From Acidobacteriota bacterium (GTDB lineage: Bacteria > Acidobacteriota > Thermoanaerobaculia > Multivoradales > Multivoraceae): a stretch of DNA of 51,403 nt. Made by a program: the position numbers and the translations under genes. Below, in pieces: positions 46,567 through 51,403 of this stretch. The DNA lies in NCBI GenBank assembly GCA_011523565.1, contig WTGL01000027.1, positions 661 to 52,063 of the forward strand, read 5' to 3'. Within the stretch, counting starts at the first letter, position 1. Every line of letters starts with the position of its first letter. Under the pieces are notes generated by a model that saw only the letters and a list, made by a program, of their open reading frames with translations, ran no database searches and was not told where the DNA came from.

Positions 46567-47877
46567 ATGGCTGCTTCCCGTTCGCACGGACTCGACAGCG
46601 GCGATCGGCTGCCGTATGTCAGAACGTCGGTTCCGGGGCCGCGTGCGCGGAGGGCGGCCAGGCGGCTCGAAGGAGCTGAGGCGCCGGGGATCAACACCCT
46701 GGTCGCCGGAAGCACCGCGATGCTGTGGGAGGCGGCGCTCGGCAGCAACGTGCTGGATATCGACGGGAATCGCTATCTCGACCTGACGGCTGGATTCGGG
46801 GTTGCCGCAGTGGGCCATCGGCATCCCGCTGTGGTCTCGGCGGTCAAGCGGCAGGCGGACCGCCTTCTTCACGGGTTGGGTGACGTGTTTGCGCATCCTT
46901 ACCGTCTGGAATTGAGCGAGCGTCTGGGTCGCCTGGCGCCGCTCCGCGAGCCGCAGGTCTACTTTGCCGCCTCTGGAGCCGACGCGGTGGAGATCGCGCT
47001 CAAGACAGGGCGCCTCTACAGCGGCCGTCCTGGAATCCTCGCGTTCACGCCGGCCTACCACGGCACCACGTTGGGGGCCCTCCAGGGCACTTCGAGGCCG
47101 GCTTTTCGAAGCCCCTTCATCGAGCCACTCGAGCATCTGGTTCACCGTTTGCCCTACGGCGCGGCAGCTGAAGAGGTGCAGCAACTCCTGGAACAGCAGC
47201 CGGAGATCGGAACCTGCCTGGTCGAACCCGTGATCGGCCGCGAGGCCACCCGATGGCCTCCTCCGGGCTGGTTGGCCGCATTGGCCGCGGCATGCCGTGA
47301 GCACAAGGTGGTTCTGGCAGTCGACGAGATCTTCACCGCGTTCGGCCGCTGCGGGGAGTGGTTCGTCAGCGCGGAGGCGGGTATCGAGCCCGATCTCATC
47401 TGCTGCGGCAAGGCCCTGGGCGGCGGTCTTCCGATCGCCGCCGTGATCGGTGAGAAGGACGTCCTGGCCGCTTGGCAAACGGAGGGCGAGGCTCGCCACA
47501 CGGCGACATTCGTCGCGCACCCACTCGCCTGCGCGGCGGCTCTCGCGACACTCGATGTGATCGAGAGTGAGGGGCTGGTGCAGCGGGCCCAGGAGATGGG
47601 CAGACGTTTGGGCCACCGCCTGGAACCACTCAAGCAGCACCCCGTCATCGTCGATGTCCGAGGAAAAGCCCTCTTGTGGGGCGTGGAACTCGATACACCG
47701 AAACGCGCGCCCGGTCTCTGTCGGCAACTCCTGGAGCGTGGCGTGATCGCCCTGAGCGGGGGTGCAACCGGCACCGTGGTGCAGATCGCGCCACCGCTGG
47801 TGGTCACCGAGCGCCAACTCGACTACGCGGCAGATTCTCTGGTCGAGGCTGCTCTTGGCATGTGTTCCGACTCCTAG
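46567..47877 (+). CDS. Class III PLP-dependent aminotransferase
   Basis: Fold-type I aminotransferase of the acetylornithine/4-aminobutyrate/ornithine class, 436 residues from the ATG at 46567. Signatures: LDIDGNRYLDLTAGFGVAAVGHRHP, FAASGADAVEIALK, AYHGTTLGAL, the PLP-binding AVDEIFTAFGRCG (Asp253), the PLP lysine in CCGKALGGGLPIA (Lys282) and HTATFVAHPLACAAAL. Substrate cannot be assigned; homologues occur in lysine, GABA, diaminobutyrate and secondary-metabolite pathways. In-frame ATGs exist upstream inside repeat R3. Flanked by inverted repeats R3 and R4 with no other gene between them, so it forms a single-gene cassette like that of ruvB. Confidence 0.9.
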   Translation: MAASRSHGLDSGDRLPYVRTSVPGPRARRAARRLEGAEAPGINTLVAGSTAMLWEAALGSNVLDIDGNRYLDLTAGFGVAAVGHRHPAVVSAVKRQADRLLHGLGDVFAHPYRLELSERLGRLAPLREPQVYFAASGADAVEIALKTGRLYSGRPGILAFTPAYHGTTLGALQGTSRPAFRSPFIEPLEHLVHRLPYGAAAEEVQQLLEQQPEIGTCLVEPVIGREATRWPPPGWLAALAAACREHKVVLAVDEIFTAFGRCGEWFVSAEAGIEPDLICCGKALGGGLPIAAVIGEKDVLAAWQTEGEARHTATFVAHPLACAAALATLDVIESEGLVQRAQEMGRRLGHRLEPLKQHPVIVDVRGKALLWGVELDTPKRAPGLCRQLLERGVIALSGGATGTVVQIAPPLVVTERQLDYAADSLVEAALGMCSDS

Positions 47878-47957
47878 CGCTCGCCTACCAGAGAGCGTCC
47901 GTTCAAACCCCTCGTCCAGCCCACCGCCCTCCAGCCCGGCCGGGGTCTGTGGGGAGG

Positions 47958-48157
47958 CTTGGCAACGACCGCCAGCCCAGTCGGGGCCGGAGGGGTCAGC
48001 TCCCAGGTGCCTCTGAACGAGCGACGCCTGACGACATTGCGGTCACCGACGCCCAACCGAAGCGAGTGAAGCGGAGTGAGCGCCATCCCCTCCCATCTCC
48101 TCTCAAGCGCTCACGTCACCTGGGAGCTGACCCCTCCGGCCCCAAGACGGGCGGGTG
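47958..48157 (-). repeat. Palindromic repeat, copy R4 (reverse)
   Basis: Reverse-oriented copy with the best-preserved ends: 27-bp perfect inverted repeats at 47983-48009 and 48117-48143. The short left arm (47958-47982) diverges early from R2 and R3. A second GACGGGCGGGTG lies about 40 bases beyond the right end. It fills most of the 325-base gap between the aminotransferase stop and the recR stop. With R3 it brackets the aminotransferase gene. Confidence 0.9.
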
Positions 48158-48202
48158 CCGCGCAACTTCCTGCCCACAGGCCGCGGACGGGCGGGTGACC
48201 AG

Positions 48203-48790
48203 TCAGAGAGAACGGCGGCCGGCCAGGGACCGCGCCAGGGTGACCTGGTCGGCGTAGTCGATGTCGCCGCCGACGGGGAGGCCGAAGGCGAGGCGGGTGA
48301 CGCGGACGCCGCGGCGGGCGAGGAGGTTGGCCAGGTAGAGGGCCGTGGCTTCGCCTTCGACGTTCGGGTTCATCGCCAGGATCGCTTCTTCGATGCCGTC
48401 GAGGCGGTCCAGGAGGGAGGCGACCGTGAGTTCGTCGGGTCCGACGCCTCGCTGGGGCGAGAGGGAGCCCAGGAGTGCGTGGTAGAGGCCGTGGAACTCA
48501 CCGGTGCGCTCAATCGGTTCGATGTTGAACGGCTCCTCGACGACGCAGAGCTTGGTTCGGTCGCGCTGCGGGTCGTCGCAGATCGAGCAGGGGTCCACCG
48601 CGGTGATCTGGTGACAGGTCGAGCAGTGGATCATGCGGTCCTTGACGTCGATGACCGCCTGGGCGAGCGCTTCGGCCCGGCTCCGGTCGGCGCGGAGCAG
48701 GTGGTGCGCCAGTCGCCGGGCGGTCTTCGGGCCGATGCCCGGCAGGCGCGAGAGCTCCTCGACCAGGCTGGAGAGCGGATCGGCCGGCAT
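48203..48790 (-). CDS. recR: Recombination mediator protein RecR
   Basis: Works with RecF/RecO to load RecA on gapped DNA. The 195 residues have the helix-hairpin-helix LPGIGPKTARRLAHHLL, a zinc finger with Cys56, Cys59, Cys68 and Cys71, and a TOPRIM domain (LCVVEEPFNIEPIERTGEFHGLYHALLG). Its ATG shares one base with the ybaB stop (TGATG). Third gene of dnaX-ybaB-recR. Confidence 0.97.
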   Translation of the reverse strand: MPADPLSSLVEELSRLPGIGPKTARRLAHHLLRADRSRAEALAQAVIDVKDRMIHCSTCHQITAVDPCSICDDPQRDRTKLCVVEEPFNIEPIERTGEFHGLYHALLGSLSPQRGVGPDELTVASLLDRLDGIEEAILAMNPNVEGEATALYLANLLARRGVRVTRLAFGLPVGGDIDYADQVTLARSLAGRRSL

Positions 48791-49083
48791 CAGGTCAGGC
48801 CGGGAATCCCCGCGGCCATGCCGCCGAGACGTTGGCCCACGTACTCGTTCACCTTGCGTCCGGCTTCGTTCACGGCGGCCTGCACCAGGTCCTGGACCAT
48901 GCCCGGATCCTCAGGGTCGAGGACTTCCGGATCGATGTGGACGCCCAGGACCTCCTTTTCACCGTTCATGCGCACCTCGACCATGCCGCCGCCGACGCTG
49001 GCGGTGAACTCGGCTGCCGCCAGATCGCGCTGCATCTGCTGCTGCATTTCCTGGGCTTGCCGCATCAGCTTCTGGATGTTCAT
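48790..49083 (-). CDS. ybaB: YbaB/EbfC nucleoid-associated protein
   Basis: Small DNA-binding dimer of 97 residues. MNIQKLMRQAQEMQQQMQRD is the family start, followed by the strand-rich core GGGMVEVRMNGEKEVLGVHIDPEVL and a C-terminal helix. It lies between dnaX and recR, its standard position in bacteria. Start ATG at 49081-49083, 35 bases after dnaX. Confidence 0.95.
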   Translation of the reverse strand: MNIQKLMRQAQEMQQQMQRDLAAAEFTASVGGGMVEVRMNGEKEVLGVHIDPEVLDPEDPGMVQDLVQAAVNEAGRKVNEYVGQRLGGMAAGIPGLT

Positions 49084-49118
49084 CGTGGACGTTCCTCGTC
49101 GGGGTTGAACTGGGAGGG

Positions 49119-50816
49119 TCAGTGGGTCCGCGGTCTTACGTCGACCACGCGGCCGCCGAAGATATCGAGCACCGCCCGCACGGTCGGGTTCTCCTCGGCG
49201 GTCCGGCGCGCCTCCGGGCTTGGCTGGGGGCTGCTGCGGCCCTCGGATCGCCGGGGTGGGCTGCCCGGCGGCGTTTCCCGCGCCGGCCTTGGAGGGTGGG
49301 TCCGTGCGGCGCGACCGGCCGGGGAGGAGGCGTCTTCCCGCGCCCCGGGCGCGGCGGCGGTCATCTTCCAGTTGGCGTCGGGGCCCAGCACCGAGCGGGC
49401 CGCGTCCTTCAGTTGGGCCGCCTTCGAGGCGTCGCGAAGCGCCTCCTCGAGGGCCGGAACCGCGGTGACGACGAGGGTGTTGCCCTCGACCTTGAACCGG
49501 GCCTTGTGAAAGTCGAGCAGGCCGGCCAGGGAGGGATGGTTGGAAGCCAGGTGACGCTTGATCTCGTCGCCGGCGCCTGCAGCGCCTGCTGGGCCGTCGG
49601 CGCTGGACGCACCCGGCGGACCCTGCTCCGGGGCGCCGGGTGGAGCGGCCGAGTCCGTGGCGCCGGCAAGGGCGCCCGGCAGCGTGGCCCCGAGTTGCTC
49701 GATCCGCACGAGTCTCGGCAACTCGGCAGCGCGGAGCAGAGCGACCTCCAGCGCCAGACCGGGAGCGTCCGCACGCCGGACGACCGTTTCGCTGCTGAGC
49801 AGCAGATGCAGCAGGCGGAGCAGGTTCTCGTATCCTGCGTCTGCGGCCACCCGAGCCAGTTCGCTTGCGGCTTCGCCGGGAAGATCGACCTGTTCGGGGT
49901 CGAGACCCTGCGCCAGATGCAGGGCGCTGCGCAGGAAGCCGAGGAAGTGGGTGAACACCTGCCGCGGATCGCTGCCCCCGTCCTCGATCGAGCGGATCGT
50001 CCGCGACACGTGGGCTCCGTCGCCGCCCAGGATGGCCGCGAGAAGGGTGGAGAGCAGTTCCGTGTCGATTCCGCCGAGCAGCCGGCCGACATCCGCGTCC
50101 GCCAGCTTGCCGCCGCCGAACGTGGCGAGCTGGTCGAGGAGTGCCACCGCGTCGCGCACACTGCCCTCGGAGGCGCGGGCGATCAGGCGCAGGGTCGCCC
50201 GGCTGGCCTCGATCTCCTCCGCGTCGCAGATCCTGGTCAGGTGGGCCACCATCTCCCTGGCCGCTACCCGCCGGAAGTGGAACTCCTGGCAGCGGGAGAG
50301 GACAGTCGCGGGCACCATCTCGATCTCGGTCGTCGCGAAGACGAAGGTGAGATGGGCCGGCGGCTCCTCGACGATCTTGAGGAGGGCGTCGAAGGCCTGC
50401 CGCGAAAGGCGGTGGATCTCGTCGAGGACCACCACCTTGTAGCGATCGCGCGCGGGGCCGTACTTCAGGCTCTCGGTGAGGTCGCGGACCTGTTCGACCT
50501 TGGAGTAGGTGGCGGCGTCGATTTCGAGAACGTCCAGGTCGCCCCCTTGTGTGATCTCGACGCAGACCGGGCATTCGTTGCACGGTTCGGCGGCCGGTGC
50601 GGCCGCGGAACCGTCGGCGCCGACACAGTTCAGCGCCTTGGCGAGCACGCGGGCCGCCGTCGTCTTGCCGACGCCGCGGATGCCCGAGAAGAGGTAGGCC
50701 TGGGCGATCCGCCCTTCGCGCAGCGCGTTCCCGAGCGCGGTCACGATGGCCTCCTGGCCGACCAGTTCCGCGAATCTCTGGGGGCGCCACTTGCGCGCCA
50801 GCGCCTGGTACGTCAC
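49119..50816 (-). CDS. dnaX: DNA polymerase III subunit gamma/tau
   Basis: Clamp-loader ATPase. In 565 residues: YQALARKWRPQRFAELVGQE at the N-terminus, Walker A SGIRGVGKTTAARVLAKALNC, a zinc module (CNECPVC), VLDEIHRLSRQAFDALLK, sensor 1 FATTEIEMVPATVLSRC, domain III, a Pro/Ala-rich linker and a short tau-like tail. No obvious slippery A-run is seen, so separate gamma and tau forms are not predicted. GTG start, 22 bases after the SRP RNA. Confidence 0.96.
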   Translation of the reverse strand: MTYQALARKWRPQRFAELVGQEAIVTALGNALREGRIAQAYLFSGIRGVGKTTAARVLAKALNCVGADGSAAAPAAEPCNECPVCVEITQGGDLDVLEIDAATYSKVEQVRDLTESLKYGPARDRYKVVVLDEIHRLSRQAFDALLKIVEEPPAHLTFVFATTEIEMVPATVLSRCQEFHFRRVAAREMVAHLTRICDAEEIEASRATLRLIARASEGSVRDAVALLDQLATFGGGKLADADVGRLLGGIDTELLSTLLAAILGGDGAHVSRTIRSIEDGGSDPRQVFTHFLGFLRSALHLAQGLDPEQVDLPGEAASELARVAADAGYENLLRLLHLLLSSETVVRRADAPGLALEVALLRAAELPRLVRIEQLGATLPGALAGATDSAAPPGAPEQGPPGASSADGPAGAAGAGDEIKRHLASNHPSLAGLLDFHKARFKVEGNTLVVTAVPALEEALRDASKAAQLKDAARSVLGPDANWKMTAAAPGAREDASSPAGRAARTHPPRPARETPPGSPPRRSEGRSSPQPSPEARRTAEENPTVRAVLDIFGGRVVDVRPRTH

Positions 50817-50838
50817 GGTCGCCGCGGGCTGCTAGAGG

Positions 50839-50966
50839 GAGAGGTCAATGAAGGGTTCCGGCTGTACTGCGCCCTCGAAACGAACACCCTATCGCTGCTC
50901 CCTTCCGGGCCTGACGAGGTTCGGGGCCGCTCGAAACACAGGGCCCGAACCCTTCGGTGACCTCTC
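50839..50966 (-). ncRNA. ffs: Signal recognition particle RNA (small bacterial type)
   Basis: On the minus strand the ~128-nt region folds into one long hairpin. The 5-prime GAGAGGTCAC...GAAGGGTTC pairs with the 3-prime GAACCCTTC...TGACCTCTC. The apical part has the universally conserved SRP loop, GTCAGGCCCGGAAGGGAGCA, read by Ffh. No Alu domain is evident, so this is the 4.5S-like type. Placement directly upstream of dnaX is common in bacteria. The ends are estimated from pairing. The flanking parts of the 284-base dnaX-tadA gap show nothing else clear. Confidence 0.93.
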
Positions 50967-51100
50967 GATCCCGCGTCCGTGGGTAGGGACGGGGATCGGG
51001 CGGCATGGTAGCAGCCCGCGTCGCCTGGCCGACGGTCTCGATGCGGCGCGGGAACGGATGCTGCTACGGTTGCTCGCCGACTGGATGGAGGGGCTCCGAG

Positions 51101-51403
51101 GTGGACAATCGAACTGCCATGGGGTTGGCTCTCGAGGAGGCCCGGCTCGCGGCCGCGGCCGGAGAGGTTCCGGTGGGTGCCGTGGTCGTGCGCGGCGGAG
51201 AGGTGGTCGGTCGCGGGCACAACCGCAGGGAGTCCTGGGGCGACCCGATGGCCCATGCGGAGATGATCGCACTGGCTCAGGCCGCCACCCGCCAGCAGGG
51301 CTGGCGACTGGAGGGCTGCGCCGTGTACGCGACGCTCGAGCCCTGCGCGATGTGCGCCGGGGCGATGGTCAACGCGCGGGTCGACCGCCTCGTGTTCGGG
51401 GCC
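51101..51403 (+). CDS. tadA: tRNA-specific adenosine deaminase (cut by window edge)
   Basis: Converts A34 to inosine in tRNA-Arg. The 101 codons present begin at a GTG with a GGAGG-type site about 9 bases upstream. Family motifs are complete up to the edge: GEVPVGAVVV, the zinc and proton-shuttle HAE in MAHAEMIAL, and TLEPCAMCAGAMVNARVDRLVFGA with the two zinc cysteines. The C-terminal third lies outside the window. Divergent from the SRP RNA/dnaX unit. Confidence 0.95.
   Translation, partial: MDNRTAMGLALEEARLAAAAGEVPVGAVVVRGGEVVGRGHNRRESWGDPMAHAEMIALAQAATRQQGWRLEGCAVYATLEPCAMCAGAMVNARVDRLVFGA

Noticed and set aside
49119-49700. Programmed frameshift in dnaX producing gamma and tau forms
   Set aside because: No A-rich slippery heptamer with a downstream stop is visible in the linker region.

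Overview
This is a GC-rich bacterial chromosomal window with a dense, almost purely housekeeping gene set. It encodes MreBCD-RodA-PBP2, a PpiD-type periplasmic foldase, lipoproteins and a Wzm/Wzt polysaccharide exporter, so the cell is a rod-shaped diderm. Gene order (rpsU-mutS2-dnaG-rpoD; mreB-mreC-mreD-mrdA-rodA-rng; dnaX-ybaB-recR; dnaA-dnaN-gyrB-gyrA) would fit a deep-branching phylum such as Acidobacteriota, but that placement is an inference, not something proven by the sequence. Non-ATG starts (GTG, TTG and possibly CTG) and 1-4 base stop/start overlaps are common.

Layout. 1-5.7 kb (minus): a macromolecular-synthesis operon, rpsU, mutS2, dnaG and the N-terminal part of rpoD, with a recognisable promoter. 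5.8-10.1 kb: a BamE-like lipoprotein (minus), then a tRNA-Met(CAT), a coiled-coil zinc-ribbon protein, a YggS-type PLP protein and a long-chain acyl-CoA synthetase (plus). 10.1-14.8 kb (minus): a surface-polysaccharide group, namely an unusual lipopolysaccharide-kinase/glycosidase-like fusion, Wzm permease, Wzt ATPase with a C-terminal glycan-binding domain, and a DUF3467 protein. 14.8-21.6 kb (minus): the cell-shape operon mreB, mreC, mreD, mrdA, rodA and rng. 21.6-24.2 kb (plus): ppiD-like gene and ruvA. 24.3-25.6 kb: ruvB in the opposite orientation, bracketed by two inverted copies of a ~200-240 bp palindromic repeat. 25.7-31.7 kb (plus): a complete threonine operon (fused aspartokinase-homoserine dehydrogenase, asd, thrB, thrC). 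31.8-35.5 kb (minus): sugar nucleotidyltransferase, CYTH phosphatase, M20 dipeptidase, transaldolase-like aldolase. 35.5-43.5 kb (minus): gyrA, gyrB, dnaN, dnaA, with DnaA-box-like sites and an AT-rich gap that make this a likely replication origin. 43.9-47.9 kb (plus): mutY, a DegT-family aminotransferase, and a class III aminotransferase that is itself bracketed by two more inverted copies of the same repeat. 48.2-51.4 kb: dnaX-ybaB-recR with the SRP RNA just upstream (minus), and a tadA fragment (plus).

The most unusual signal is the repeat family and what it does around ruvB. Four copies (24262-24464, 25380-25619, 46272-46512, 47958-48157) share ~160-bp cores with 24-27 bp nearly perfect terminal inverted repeats. 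They occur as two inverted pairs, each enclosing exactly one gene. The enclosed ruvB points away from ruvA, as if the segment had inverted. It also lacks about 53 internal residues that in all well-known RuvB proteins carry the RuvA-docking hairpin, sensor 1 and the arginine finger. This is either a genuinely altered or decaying Holliday-junction motor or an assembly error, and reads can decide which.
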